DNA of 64,000 nt, taken from assembly GCF_000972845.2 (NCBI RefSeq), contig NC_040019.1:13673236-13737235 (forward strand), in the 5' to 3' direction. A program made the position numbers and the translations under genes. Origin of the DNA: Larimichthys crocea. Taxonomy: Eukaryota > Chordata > Actinopteri > Sciaenidae. This document shows, piece after piece, positions 1 through 13,200 of this stretch (position 1 is the first letter of the stretch; each line of letters opens with the position of its first letter). The notes under the pieces are model-generated. The model saw nothing but the letters and a program-made list of their open reading frames with translations. It had not been told where the DNA came from and searched no databases.

Positions 1-760
1 AGAAGAGGAGACAGAAGGAGGAGGAGGAGGTAAAGGAGAAGAGGAGACAGAAGGAGGAGGAGGAGGTAAAGGAGAAGAGGGGACAGGAGGAGGAGGAGGT
101 AACGGAGGGGAGGAGACAAGAGGGGGAGGAGGTAAAGGAAAAGAGGAGACAGGAGGTAAAGGAGAAGAGGAGACAGAAGGAGGAGGAGGAGGTAAAGGAA
201 AAGAAGAGACAGGAGGAGGTAAAGAAGAAGAGGAGACAGGATGAGGAGGAGGAGGTAAAGGAGAAGAGTAGACAGAAGGAGGAGATAAACGAGAAGAGGA
301 GGCAGGAAGAGGAGGAGGAGGTAAAGGAGAAGAGGAGACAGGAGGAGTAGTATGGACAAAATGAAAAGTCATGGAGGGAGGTGAAGAATGTAGTGATGGA
401 GGAATAGGAGAAGACGATGAAGGATGAGGAGAAACAGAAGAGGGAGCAGTAATGATGGCGATGGGAGGAGTAGTACGGGAAGGGGAAGAGACAGGAGGAG
501 GAGGAGGAGATGGTAAAGGAGGTGAGTGGGATGAGGAAGAAAGAGGAGAAGAGAGGGAAGAAGGAGGAGGAGAACAAAAGACATGAGGAGGCAGAGGAGG
601 AGAAATAGAAGATGAATGGAGAGTAGGAGGTGGAGGAGTAAAAGAAGCAGAGGAGAGGAAACAGGGAGGAGAAGGAGGAAAGGCAGGTGAAGCAGAGGGG
701 GAGCTCCAAAGAGGAGCAGGAGGAGAAAAGGCTCCTGAAGGAGGAAAAACAACAGTTAGT
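1..760. repeat. GA-rich minisatellite and purine tract
   Basis: Positions 1-350 are tandem copies of a roughly 30-base unit built on GGAGGAGGAGGTAAAGGAGA with AGAGGAGACAG between units. The purine bias continues, less regularly, to about 745. Reading frames on the opposite strand encode only Leu/Pro/Ser-rich low-complexity peptide, so I do not call a gene here. Confidence 0.9.
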
Positions 761-769
761 TCACTGAAT

Positions 770-780
770 GACAGACAGAC

Positions 781-820
<40 letters not shown>

Positions 821-821
821 T
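770..821. repeat. (ACAG)n microsatellite
   Basis: About a dozen ACAG units, slightly interrupted at the left end. The same tetranucleotide recurs near 4.9, 13.9 and 15.0 kb. Confidence 0.95.
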
Positions 822-834
822 AAATATAATAAAC

Positions 835-957
835 CTGTTTGAGTCTCTTCGTCATCATCAACCTCATCAGCCAATTGGAGAGCAGGAGGAGGAGTTACTG
901 CTACCAGGCCCCGCCCCCTGTCATCACTGTTTAGAGTCAGTGGTCGAGTGAGCATGA
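835..957 (-). other. possible coding exon of an unnamed minus-strand gene
   Basis: On the minus strand a CTCTCAG acceptor precedes 123 bases with an ATG two bases in, an open frame through the segment, and an ACAG/GTTTAT donor. The peptide is non-repetitive and acidic near its end (ADEVDDDEETQT). It lies downstream, in the same orientation, of the promoter-like block at 1.8-2.33 kb, so both could belong to one gene leaving the left edge. The donor is weak and I do not recognise the protein; chance is a real alternative. Confidence 0.22.
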
Positions 958-999
958 CTGAGAGTGAGACAGAGAGAGAGAGACAGATTAAAGTTAAAT

Positions 1000-1625
1000 A
1001 TTTATGTGGCACCCTGTCCCACCAGTTCACATCCTCAAGGCAGCAGTCCCAACTTTTGCAAAGTCACTGAAGGACTCAACCGCAGACCAAGAGGACACCG
1101 AGCTGCACCTAGAGGACCTGCCCCACCAAGAGGACACCCAGCTGCACCTAGAGGACCTGCCCCACCAAGAGGACACCGAGCTGCACCTAGAGGACCAGCC
1201 CCACCAAGAGGACACCCAGCTGAACCTAGAGGACCTGCCCCACCAAGAGGACACCGAGCTGCACCTAGAAGACGTCCTGTCGCACCCCAGGCCAGGCCCA
1301 CTTTCCCTTCACCAACCCCATCCCACACATATGCACAGGTTGTAAGCAGAGCAAGCTCCAACTCTTCACCTGACGGAGCCACACCTGTGATCTGAGCATA
1401 CATGAGATGCTCAGTGAGCTCTACGCAATCATCGTCCAGGCTTAAACACTCTGGAACAACTACACCATGAAACATGGAACGGAAATCCATCACTGTTTCA
1501 TCCTGGAATATACCAGGTCTGAGGTCGACTGCCTTTGGCCTCAAGACAGGAACCCAGATGATTGTCCTGCAGGAGACGTGGCACAGAGGAGATGGTCCAG
1601 CTCGTAGTAGCATCGTCCAGGTGAA
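1000..1625 (+). mobile_element. LINE fragment: ORF1 tail plus start of endonuclease ORF2
   Basis: The frame to 1395 ends in a Pro/Arg-rich tail followed by SHTYAQVVSRASS, which looks like a LINE ORF1. From about 1473 a second frame begins and reads SITVSSWNIPGLRSTAFGLK. After a frame break comes an IVLQETWHRGD-like stretch at about 1560-1585. The WNI-GL and LQETW motifs are the usual opening of an apurinic endonuclease domain in non-LTR retrotransposons. The element is truncated soon afterwards and broken. The clade is not resolved. Confidence 0.6.
1063..1290 (+). repeat. in-frame 78/39-bp minisatellite in the LINE ORF
   Basis: About six units alternate between GGACACCGAGCTGCACC and GGACACCCAGCTGCACC forms, each followed by TAGAGGACCTGCCCCACC. 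The unit length is a multiple of three, so the array reads as repeated RGHRAAPRGPAPP and stays open in several frames. Confidence 0.85.
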
Positions 1626-1799
1626 CAGGGATAGATGAACTGACCCATGAAGGTGATCAAAGCTTTCACACCTGTCAGAAACTAAAAGAAGAACCTCCTC
1701 TGATGTGCCACCTACAAATGATTCCCCATGTTTTACTGTCAGCTGTCGACGTGGGAACTGTAACGTTAACGTAACGTTACTTGATGGTTCCTGAATGTT

Positions 1800-2330
1800 C
1801 TGTAAAGTATATGTTTACATTGTATGACGTCATTATGTTTACATGTATGACGTCATACCTTCGTGGACATTTTGTTTCTTTGTGAAGAACGTCACAGAAA
1901 CTCTCGCGGGTCTCGCGAGACTTCGTGATGCTGACCTGTCAGCTGATTAACGCGTGATTCTGACGGTTCGATGTCGTCATATCGGGGTTTGTGTGACGTA
2001 ACGCGAAGGGGGCCGTACAGAGAGCGGGAATGTTGCGGGGAGTGCGGGTCAAACGGGATTTGAGGAGATGATCGAGCTAGCAGCGGCTAGCTGCCGTTAG
2101 CACGGCACGGCTTACTGCTAACCCGGGACAAACTGGGACATTAACGGGTTATTTTACCTTCTCAGGCCCCACGGGTCCGTTAGTCTCCCTCAAAGCCTCT
2201 TATCTGTCATGTTAGGCGGTTTACCGGCGGGAACGGGGCCTCTGTACAGAGGACCTCCGTTATCACTGCAGACCGGCGTCAAGCCAGCGGAAGAAACACC
2301 GGCCGAACTTCCGGCTGGGATTTCAGAATA
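1800..2330. promoter_or_regulatory. CpG-rich promoter-like block (two CREs, TCTCGCGAGA)
   Basis: There are two perfect cAMP-response palindromes TGACGTCA at 1825-1832 and 1848-1855, inside a short direct repeat. The palindrome TCTCGCGAGA lies at 1911-1920; this element is known from vertebrate housekeeping promoters and is bound by BANP. CpG density is high to about 2320. On the minus strand GGCCTGAGAAG/GTAAAAT near 2158 could be the donor of a leader exon. An ACTTCCGG plus TTTCAGAATAAAAG copy of the dispersed motif is at 2307-2334. No convincing coding exon is attached, so the gene is unidentified and may run off the left end. Confidence 0.5.
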
Positions 2331-2344
2331 AAAGATCCCACGCC

Positions 2345-3105
2345 CCCTCACCACGCCCCCTCATTAATTATGAAGCCGAATTGTGCATAATATTGGTCTT
2401 AACAAACATAACAAGTTTCAGACAGCTCTGACAAAGTATATGATAGCCGCACACTTTTGCCCGAAAATCAGCAATCAGCAAGTAAATGGAGTCTTTTTTT
2501 TTTTTTCGAAAAAATCGGCAGCGTTGACTTTGACGCGCCGTCACGGCCACGCCCTCTGATAAAAAGTTGTGATTTTGATAACTTTTCATTGTCGAGGCCT
2601 TGAGAACACACATGCCAAGTTTCAAGCACATCTGATAAAATCCCTAGGAGGAGTTCGTTCAAATGCGACCCCTGGAAATGAGGCAAAAAGCCAAAAAGTC
2701 CAAATCTGAGCAAAATTGGACGCCGTACGCTTCACTGTCGCCCGGGGCACCAAGAGACTTTTTTGTGCGTCTGGGCATGTTACATACTCCCACTGAGTTT
2801 CGTGCACGTGGGCGAAACCGTGGCGAGGGGCACCGGCAAAAACGCGCACCTAGGTGGGGCTCTGGAGGCGTATGCGCGTGTGCATGCGTGAGACCTCCAA
2901 AATACGTAATTTTACGCCTGCCATTTGGGGGGTAGGCAAATTTTCGTGAGTTTTCGGGGGGATATGGGCTGTGGAAAATGCGATTTACTCTTCAACTTTG
3001 TTCAGCGTTCGAAATACAATAGGGCCTCGCTGTGCTCGGGCCCTAATAATAAACATACGAAATTCAATAGGGCCTCGCACCGCGTGCTCGGGCCCTAATT
3101 AAAAC
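2345..3105. mobile_element. non-autonomous repeat ending in GGGCCCTAAT
   Basis: Non-coding block between ACGCCCCCTC and two tandem ends reading AATAGGGCCTCG...CGGGCCCTAAT (about 3019-3047 and 3069-3100). I have the impression of such GGGCCTCG/CGGGCCC tails as common dispersed repeats in spiny-rayed fish, but I cannot assign a family. Short frames inside are not supported as genes. Confidence 0.5.
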
Positions 3106-3289
3106 ACATTATGTGGGCTCCATTGACTGCTGTGTTCAGGTGGTGGTCCTCTCATAAACAGATCAATGGTTGCATTCAACACCATTGACCATCACATCCG
3201 GTTACACAGCACTGAGCTGGTTTAAGTCGATTTCTTCAATCGATCTCAGTTTGTTTGTGTCAATGATGAATCCTCCATGCATACCAAAG

Positions 3290-3765
3290 TTTGTCACAAG
3301 ATTCTGTACTAGGACCACTTCTCTTCAGTTTATATAGGGAACATTACTGGGAACTGATCACACTTATTATTACTGGGACTGAGCTCTACCCTCTGCAAAT
3401 GGGTCCTGGACTTTCTAACGAAAAGGCCGCAGTCTGTGAAGATCCATGACGTCTCCTCCTCAGCCATAACCCTCAGCACAGGCTCCCCCCAGGGTTGTGT
3501 GCTGAGCCCCCTTCGGTTCACTCTGCTCACACACGACTGCTCAGAGAGAGACATCCGAGCTGTCTGATCGTGAAGTTCGCAGATGACACAGCTGTGGTTG
3601 GAAGAATCGCTAACAACAAGAAGTCTGACTACAGGCAGGAAGTGGAACACCTGTTATTATATATTTGATATCGGGCTGCTCCGGGACCAGGGGAAACCAA
3701 TTTCGTTTCATCGCATGTTTTTACATGTGCTGTAATGACAATAAAACTCCTTGAATTATTAGGAA
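3290..3765 (+). mobile_element. LINE reverse-transcriptase fragment with 3' tail
   Basis: The plus strand reads a broken reverse-transcriptase segment: a [15 protein letters not shown] stretch, then [13 protein letters not shown] and, after a frame break, an FADDT-like motif. The G-PQG and ADD motifs are hallmarks of RT domains 4 and 5. The sequence then jumps to a 3' tail, ATGACAATAAAACTCC (about 3734), typical of fish LINE ends. It is internally deleted and not functional. Confidence 0.7.
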
Positions 3766-4140
3766 TCATCCATTAACTTTCATTGTTATGTTGACAACAG
3801 CCAATTATATTTATTGATCATCGAGTCGAGGTGACCTCACAGGAAGTTTCATTGCTTTCATTTGATTCTTCTATCATTTCACAATAAAAGCCCTGACTTC
3901 CTGCTGAAATAGAATCTCATGTATTCAACCATGATCGTATGTTTGTGCGTGTTGTTTATACATGCTCTTATGTGTTTATATCTTCATACGTGTTTGTCTA
4001 AAAATAAATTCAACAAAATTTAAATAAAATCTTTAAATTTGTTTGTCTGCTGTTTTTTTCCCCATAGAAACAACAGTAATCAGATTACCTTTTATTCTGA
4101 CACAGAAACTCAAACATCCGTCAGGAGAAAAAAAGTTCAA

Positions 4141-4150
4141 GATTTTATTT
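4141..4150 (-). terminator. candidate ythdc1 polyadenylation signal
   Basis: The minus strand reads ACCAAATAAAATCTTG here, a consensus AATAAA about 0.53 kb past the ythdc1 stop. A second candidate lies near 4541-4565. The 3' end is inferred, not shown. Confidence 0.4.
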
Positions 4151-4681
4151 GGTACAAAAACAGGAAACGGTTTTCACTTTTCAAAATAATACTGAGACTG
4201 AACACATCAGTTTAACCTGCTGCTCAACACAAGACTGATCAGGTGGACATTTGGTCACCATGGTAACAACCAACTCAAAAAACAAAAAATAAAATCAGGA
4301 AGTCTGTCCAACCTTTCACAATAAAAGAAGCAATGTTTCAGAGAAATACGTCATCATGCGACCCTTGTGTTGGGTCGTTCAGACTGCTCATAGAGAATTC
4401 TGGGAAATTAAGTGTGAAGATTTCATCATGATGTGCACAAACATGTATGACGGAGTTGTAACAGGCGTGTCCCTGTTCTGTGATGTCACTTCCCTTTTTA
4501 CGCAGATCATCAAAATAAGTTTAAAAAAAAAAAACACCAGTATTTTATTTTTTAAATATTTTATTTACATAAAAAACGATGTCATCACGTCTCATTTTCT
4601 ATTCAGAACAAAAAACAGGAAGCCAATGCTGACTGTCAAAATAAAAGCCTCTGCAGGCTGACAGGATGTGACATCATCAGA

Positions 4682-6038
4682 TCACCTGCGATACCGCCCC
4701 CTCTCCTTGTCCCTCTCTCTCTCTCGCTCTCTGTCCCTTGCTCGCTCCCTCTCTCTCTCACGGCGTGGTCCACCACGCTCACGTTCACGCTGCCGCTCGC
4801 GCTCACGACGGCTGCTCACCACCGCTTGTGTCCGCCGCAGGAAGTCGTCCACGCGCATGTCATAGTCGTGCTGCATTATGGGAAAAAAAACATGAGAAGG
4901 AACAGATCAGACAGACAGACAGGAAGTCCACAGAGAGACAGACAGACAGGAAGTCCACACAGACAGACAGGAAGTCCACAGAGAGACAGACAGACAGGAA
5001 ATCCGCAGACAGACACACTCACTCACCGGGCTGGACGTGAAGGCGCGGTGTTGCGGCGCTCGCTGCTTGTCTCTAAAGCGAGGGGGTGGAGCCTCATGCT
5101 GAGGCAGGGGGGGGTGGTGGTGGTGATGGTAGGCCTGGTGGGGGGGGGGGCGGGCGGGGTGGTGGCTGTGGTGGTAGTAGGGGGGGTGGTGAGGGGGTGG
5201 CTGCTCCACGCCGGGATACGCCGCCTAATGAGAGGTAAATGACATCATCATTAGGACAGTGTACGGTCGGTCAGCTGGTCGACCAGCGATCAATAACAGG
5301 GACGTACCAGAGTCTGCCATGGAGCCGGAGGACCGACGCTGTGGTGATAATCCCTCATGTAGTCGTTATATGACTGAAACAAGAAGCACACAGGTAACAC
5401 ACCTGAACACACACACACACACACCTGAACACACACACACGAACTAACATGCTAACATGCTAATATGACTCACCCCGTTGAGAAACACGTCTCGTCTCAC
5501 GCTGGAGAATCGCCTAAAAAAAAAACAAACACACATTATATTGTAGATTATCTGACATATATGTAGAGTGTACATATGATTATATACATATATATGCTGT
5601 ATGTTATCTGCAGATTAAACAGATGTATGAACTGTCGAACTCAAAATAAACCTAATTAAGTAATTCATTTGTCACTGATGGTGTTGCTGCATGCAGGTGA
5701 GTTATGGGGTGTATCTCACCTGTCCACTGGCTGGTTACGTAGGTCCTGGATGAAACCTGAAAATAAAATAAATTATTCTGTTACATTTGACTTCAAACCA
5801 TCTGAGCAGCCATCCACTTCAAACTAAAACCACTTTTCAACATTTAAACCTGTTTTCAAACAAAGTTATGAGAGTTATGATGTCATAACAGTGTCTGTGA
5901 TGTCATAACAACGTGAGGGTTTCAGATTAACGACCTGCTCGCTGGTTGAAGTCGGGCGGACCGTCGGCTCGTGGTCGCTTCCTGCCGTGGAGGTCGTACT
6001 CTTCAGGGCGACGCCTACGTAGACAAGTTGACAAGTAA

Positions 6039-6078
<40 letters not shown>

Positions 6079-7208
6079 AACACTCACTCACACACACACA
6101 CAGCTCAAACTTGAAGAATGTTTGTTTCTAACGTTTATGTAATGTTTATCTAACGTGAGGTTTCATGAAGGTTCTGAGTCATCCAGGTGAGACGTGTCAC
6201 TACTTCCTGTTTAAATTGAACTGTTCAATCAGACATCTGAAACACCAACCAATCACCAATCAATTCATCGACTGGTCCTGATTACTGATCAGTCTGTAGT
6301 CCGTCTGTAGTCTGCTGGTCCGTCTGTGCTCGGTCTGTTGTCTGCTGCTCGGTCTGTGCTCGGTCTGTTGTCTGCTGGTCCGTCTGTGCTCGGTCTGTTG
6401 TCTGCTGGTCGGTCTGTTGTCTGCTGGTCCGTCTGTGCTCCGTCTGTTGTCTGCTGGTCCGTCTGTGCTCCGTCTGTTGTCTGCTGGTCCGTCTGTAGTC
6501 TGCTGATCCGTCTGTAGTCTGCTGGTCCGTCTGTGCTCCGTCTGTTGTCTGCTGGTCCGTCTGTGCTCGGTCTGTTGTCTGCTGGTCCGTCTGTAGTCTG
6601 CTGATCCGTCTGTGCTCCGTCTGTTGTCTGCTGGTCCGTCTGTGCTCCGTCTGTTGCCTGCTGGTCCGTCTGTGCTCCGTCTGTACTCTGTTGTCTGTTC
6701 TTACTGGTTCTCCTTTTTTTGAAGTTGTCGATGTTCCGAAGATCCAGTTTTCCAGAAAGTACTTCCTGTTCTAAAATTCGATGCCAAAATAAAAGCATCA
6801 CTTCATACACACAAACAAACAAACAAAGAAGAAGAAGCCTGTGGAGGACAACATACCGCTTCTGTAGTAATGTGGAAGAGGCTGTTTGACTGTCAACAAC
6901 ACTTTGATTTAAAAAACAGTTTTTCTCCTCATCAGTCCGTTAAAGGCTTTTTAAATAAACCCTCTTATTTTGAAAGGGTGGAGGGGAGTGATGATGATGA
7001 TGATGATGGTGCAGTCCTGTCACTCAATACATAAAGCCCCACCCCTTTCAGCCCAGCCCAGCCCCATCCAGACCAGCCACAGTCCTTACACAGAAACCAG
7101 AAAACGTGTCTGGTGTTTCCGTCGTCTCCCTCCTCTTCAACACACACACTTTATATTCAGTTCATAGAGACGCACACAAATCAACACACCAACAGCTCAG
7201 TCCTGATT

Positions 7209-7242
<34 letters not shown>

Positions 7243-10200
7243 GGGGAGGGGGCGGGGTTATAACTGTCCTTTATGGAGGGTGGGGGAGGGGGCGGAGGCA
7301 TCAATTATTCAGTCCACAGGGATCTTATTTAATTTAAAATCGAGTCCATCTTTTCTGTAATTTGACCATTTCTGAACAAGCGAGGAAACCCCGCCCTCTA
7401 CGACACATCACACCATCTCATTGGATATAGTCCGGAGGCTACGCCCCCTGCTTGACCAAACCGCACCACCTTCTCAAAGAACCAGAACCAGTCCGCCGGG
7501 CGCTCAGTCCCTCACTTTATCTGTTCTATACCTCAACCACCGTCAGTCCAGCCAGTGACGCTCGTCCTTTATGCTTTTATTCTGAAAGGGTCAGCCACAG
7601 TCCAGCTAAACATTTACGAAGTCTGAAGCTCCTGCAAAGAAAAAGAGCTTCAAAGCAGAAAATTTAAATACAACAAAATTTTAAAAATTTAATTTTTATC
7701 TCAGCTCGAAAGATTTAAACTCCAAAACAAACTAAAAGTTTTAAGAAAGAAAAATTGAAGTTCTCCTGTCCTAAACTTAAAGATGTGCTAATTAAACTTG
7801 ATGCCAACTTAATTATTAAACTGACAAATCATCTGTGAGCCGCTAACGAGGATCACCTAATGATGATTTTAACTTCCTGCCTGACTTTGACCCTGACGCA
7901 GAGCGATGCGGCGATCCGTGAAAACTCCAGACTGGAAATAAAAACAGAACCAGCAACGCTAGCCACGGGATAGCTAGCCGCCGGCTAAAGACAGCGGCCG
8001 TCTCCGTCGTCCGACAGCAGGTGGCGCCATGGTTGCAGCAGGAGAAGAAGAACAGGAAGCGGGAGGAGGAGCTTGGTGATTGGCTAACCTTCCCGGTTCT
8101 CGTTGTGGCGGTCGGCCTCGAGGCCGCGGCTCCGACGGCGTCCGGCGCTTGTGACGAACTCGGCGAGCCACCTGGTGGACGTCCACACTCTCGTCCAATG
8201 GGAACAGTGCACAGAGCTGAGCGCCGATGTCCGGTTGAATCTCCTGGAAGATGATTCAAGAGTTCAGCACAAAAACATTCAGACAACACTGAAAGAACTA
8301 TTTAAAGACAGAACCAGAAGAAGCTGTGAACTTACCTGTCCGTCACGTCCAATCTTGACGGGCTTGTGTTCGTTCCAGGGGTTGGACAGGTGAGCCGTCT
8401 TCGTGAAAGGAAGCTCCCTCCTGTAAAAGGACAAAGTGTGAGGCAGCCTGCAGAGATGTGATGTATGTCACTTCATATAACACGAGTCATACAGGAACAA
8501 AGTCCAGTCCAGGCCAGACCGGACCTGCTCCCATTGGACCACCAACACATGGTGCACAGGGTCAGGACACTGATGTGACCCCGGCTGAGCACCGCTGATC
8601 AGGACAAAGACACAGTGTGTCAGCAGAGTACTCTTCAGGAGTTTCTGGTTCTGGTCCTGGAGACAAAGCTGGCACTGGCTCCATGGTCATGCTGGAGGAT
8701 AGGTCAGGTGGTGAAACCTGAGCGGGGGTGACTGAACCAGACAGGCCTTGTACACCTAAACAAGTAGTCAGGTGAAATGGGAACATCTGGCTGAGGCCCT
8801 GGTCCATGATAGGGGGCGCTGTGCACATGGAAACAGACCATGTTGTTGCCATGGTAACCAGATGAAGCTGAAGATGGTGAAGCAGGTACAAGGCGGCTTG
8901 GGGGTCTGTCCAGGCCGTCCACGTGTTGTTTGGACCTCAGGTTTCTCGTGGAGGTTCTGTGGTTCTGTCCTTGTTTAAGCAGAGCGGAACACATTCTCTT
9001 GGATCTCCTCACAGACCTGCGAAACGCACCTGAAGGGGTGGAGACCTCAGGACCGTGCAGGTGCTGTGGTTCAGCGAGCTCCTCCCAGTCTGAGGTCAGT
9101 GGACTGTTCGGTTTTATCGGTCTAGTCCGGTCCACAACCTTGAACCGGTCTGATTTTGTTCAAACCGACATTTTCCATCAGAGACAGGAGACAGCTCTTC
9201 TGATGTCAACCCTTTAGTGTCTGACTGTGGTGACATGATGGTCAGATAAACCGGTTAGCTTCCCGTTAACCACTCGTTTGTCACTGTTTACCTGCAGAGC
9301 CAGTCGATCTTGAAAACTCCACCCAGCATCTTGGCGTTCATCCCAGCAGGAAGAACCCAGTGAATCGGAGAGCCGCCATGATGAGACTCTGACGCCAAAC
9401 GAGCAAAACCTGCCGCAGAGACAAAGATTAAAATTGTGACAGCAAACACACAAAGACAAATACTGAAAGAATCAAACAGACAATCAATCCATTTTCTAAC
9501 CTTGGAATTTGCCGCTTTCCCTCACAGAGAAGACGAGGACAACGCTCCGAGCCGAGCGGAAAGCTGCATTCAGCTTCTTCTCATTCACCGGCAGCGTCGA
9601 CCAAACACCCTGAAAACATCGGAACATACAGCAGACATCATGGGTGAACATACATGTAGTATGTAATCATGCAAACCATACGTATGTGGTGTGTAAACAT
9701 ACGTGTAAACATTAGCTTACCTTAGCTTTGGCCAGCGAGACGTTCTCGTGGTTGTTGCTCTTTATGAGGAAGAATCGAGCGTCTCGCAGGATGTAACGAA
9801 GTTTACTGGTTGGATCTGAAACAACACAGGAAGGAGCTGTAATGCTGGAAGTAATCACATTACCTCGGTACTCTAGCTGCACTAAACTTAAACAAATAAA
9901 CCAATGTATAATCAAAATGGCCGCCTTACTCTCCATCCCTTTGCGAACAGCTCGGACCGACGATGACAGCTTTTCCCGCTTTTTTTCTGAACCTTTCAAA
10001 ATAAAAGCACAGAATACAAGAATCAGAGTGGAGCTCATTAAATATGCAAGAAACAGCTTGAAACTACGCAGTTTCAGGTGATGATGTTGTCATAGTTACC
10101 TGAGGCTTCGGAGGCGGAGCCTGAGTGCACTGACTCGCCGTCATCAGAGAAGCTGACAGAGGAGGCGGAACGCGAGTCGCCAGCCTCGCTGCGAGTGTCG

Positions 10201-13200
10201 TAGTCGTTCCCCTCACCTCCACGACGCTCATACTCCTCTTCCTCCTCCTCTTCTTCCTCCTCCTCCTTCTCTCCTTCCTCCTCCTCTTCCTCCTCCTCTT
10301 CCTCCATGCCCTCCTCTTCCTCCTCCTCCTCTTCTTCCTCCTGATCGTCATCTTCTTCTTCCTCTACATGGGAGGCAGCGGGGGAGGAGCTTCCTGAACC
10401 CGCTTCTGAGCCGTACTCAGCTGCTGCCTCATCCTCTGATTGGTTGTCCTCCTCATGAGGGGAGGGGCTTGTCCGCCGCTCATCACGCCGCAACTTCTAA
10501 AGACAAAGAGAAAAGTACCGTGATTAGCTGTCAAACTGAAAGCTGATTGGCTGTGAAGGAATGCTTTGTACTGTATGTGTACTGTAAGAAGTAATGGTGG
10601 TAGTACTGGTGATATGAATACCTGAGTCAGACCCTCCAGACCTCTCTGAGACTCTCTGCGTCGTACTTCCTCTCCTCCGCGGCTCCTGGTCGCCTCGCGG
10701 GCTCCTCGCCGTCCCTTTCGCTCCTCATAGTATTCGTGTCGGTAGCTACTGGTAGCAGCAGCATGCCGGCCACGAGGGCTGGATGCCGCCTTCTTCGAAG
10801 AGGATGGAAGAGGTGGACCCGGGGCTCTCTTATTAGTAGAAGAGGACCTGGAGGGGGCGTGGCCAGACGAGGGGCGGAGCCTCTTGAGGTCCTGGCTGTC
10901 AGAGCGCTCACTCTTTCTCTTTGTTCCTGAAAGACAAAACAGAGGGTTTAGTTAACACAGAGCCAACCATATTTCATTAACATCAGCTGTTCTACTATCA
11001 GTACTATAGGCACTACTAACAGTACTACTATCAGTACTATAGGCACTACTAACAGTACTACTATCAGTACTATAGGCACTACTAACAGTACTACTATCAG
11101 TACTACTCTCAGTACTATAGGCACTACTAACAGTACTACTATCAGTACTATAGGCACTACTATCAGTACTACTCTCAATACTATAGGCACTACTAACAGT
11201 ACTACTATCGTTACTACTATCAGTACTATAGGCACTACTAACAGTACTACTATCAGTACTACTATCAGTACTAACAGTACTACTATCAGTACTATAGGCA
11301 CTACTAACAGTACTATCAGTACTATAGGTACTACTATCAGTACTACCATCAGTACTACTATCATTGCTACACACAGGTGTACCTTTCTTATCACTGATGT
11401 CTCGTTCAGTCTCAGGGTTATACAGCTCATCATCCTGATCTGGAGCTTCAGTCAGAATATCTTCCAGAACGTTCAGCTCTCCATCTGAAGAACAGCAACG
11501 CAACAATTTATATCAACAGGACAACCAGCAACACAATAGTGTCCGGTACCTGTAAGTCGGTGATAGTGTCCGGTACCTGTAAGTCGGTGATAGTGTCCGG
11601 TACCTGCAAGTCGGTGATAGTGTCCGGTACCTGTAAGTCGTTGATTGTGTCTGGTACCTGTAAGTCGTTGATTGTGTCTGGTACCTGTACGTCGCTGATA
11701 GTGTCTGGTACCTGTAAGTCCGTACTGGACTTGGTTTAAACTTGTCACATTAAAATCTATTTTACAGTTAAGCTTTATTATAATTGATGAATGTGTCATC
11801 ACCTCTTGGATCAATAATTATTATTAAAATTGGTTATTTACCCAACAAAAAGTAAAAACATGACCGTGATATCTGTTTAACTGCATGTGGGACTTCTTTA
11901 TTATGGATCATCTGTCACAGGCCGAACCCATCCGAACATTATAAACAGCCTGTTTGTATTTAAATCGGTGTGTTCGGTACCGGACTGTCGGGCTCTGGGC
12001 GCAAACAGCTGCCGTTAACCAAACTGCTAACTAGTCACCGGTAACTAAGTAACGTGTCCGTTAATAACGACCACTAACCGACGGACACTAACCGACGAAC
12101 ACTAACCGACGAACACTAACGACCACTAACCGACGAACACTAACAACCACTAACCGACAAACACTAACGACCACTAACCGACAAACACTAACCGATGAAC
12201 ACTAACAACCACTAACCGACGAACACTAACCGACGACCACTAACCGACAAACACTAACAACCACTAACCGACGAACACTAACTGACGAACACGAACGACC
12301 ACTAACCGACGAACACTAACCGACGAACACTAACCGACGAACACTAACCGACGAACACTAACCGACGAACACTAACCGACGAACACTAACCGACAAACAC
12401 TAACCGACAAACACTAACCGACAAACACTAACCGACGAACACTAACCGACGAACACTAACGACCACTAACCGACGAACACTAACGACCACTAACCGACAA
12501 ACACTAACGACCACTAACCGACAAACACTAACGACCACTAACCGACAAACACTAACGACCACTAACCGACAAACACTAACCGACGAACACTAACCGACAA
12601 ACACTAACCGACAAACACCGACAAACACTAACCGACAAACACTAACCACCACTAACCACCACTAACCGACGAACACTAACCACCACTAACCGACGAACAC
12701 TAACCACCACTAACCGACGAACACTAACCACCACTAACCGACGAACACTAACCACCACTAACCGACCTACACTAACCGGCGAACACTAACCACCACTAAC
12801 CGACGAACATTAACCACCACTAACCGACGAACATTAACCACCACTAACCGACGAACGCTAACCGACGAACACTAACCACCACTAACCGACGAACACTAAC
12901 CACCACTAACCGACGAACGCTAACTGACGAACACTAACCGACCTACACTAACCGACGAACACTAACCTACACTAACCGACATACACTAACCACCACTAAC
13001 CAATCTACACTAACTGACGAACACTAACCTACACTAACCGACGAACACTAACCACCACTAACCGACCTACACTAACCGACGAACACTAACCTACACTAAC
13101 CGACCTACACTAACCGACGAACACTAACCTACCTACACTAACCGACGAACACTAACCGACCTACACTAACCACCACTAACCGACCTACACTAACCGACGA

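Noticed and set aside
4738..5242. 100- and 138-codon plus-strand frames opposite the ythdc1 C-terminus
   Set aside because: Antisense of the Arg/Glu-rich tail and ACAG repeat; no independent support.
8562..9217. Frames of 95-143 codons in a ythdc1 intron
   Set aside because: They overlap on both strands, lack splice or codon support, and resemble no family I know.
10952..11506. 184-codon frame joining [11 protein letters not shown] to a long Ser/Thr repeat
   Set aside because: The true ythdc1 exon stops at a good donor (GATAAGAAAG/GTACACC at 11383); the remainder is intronic minisatellite.
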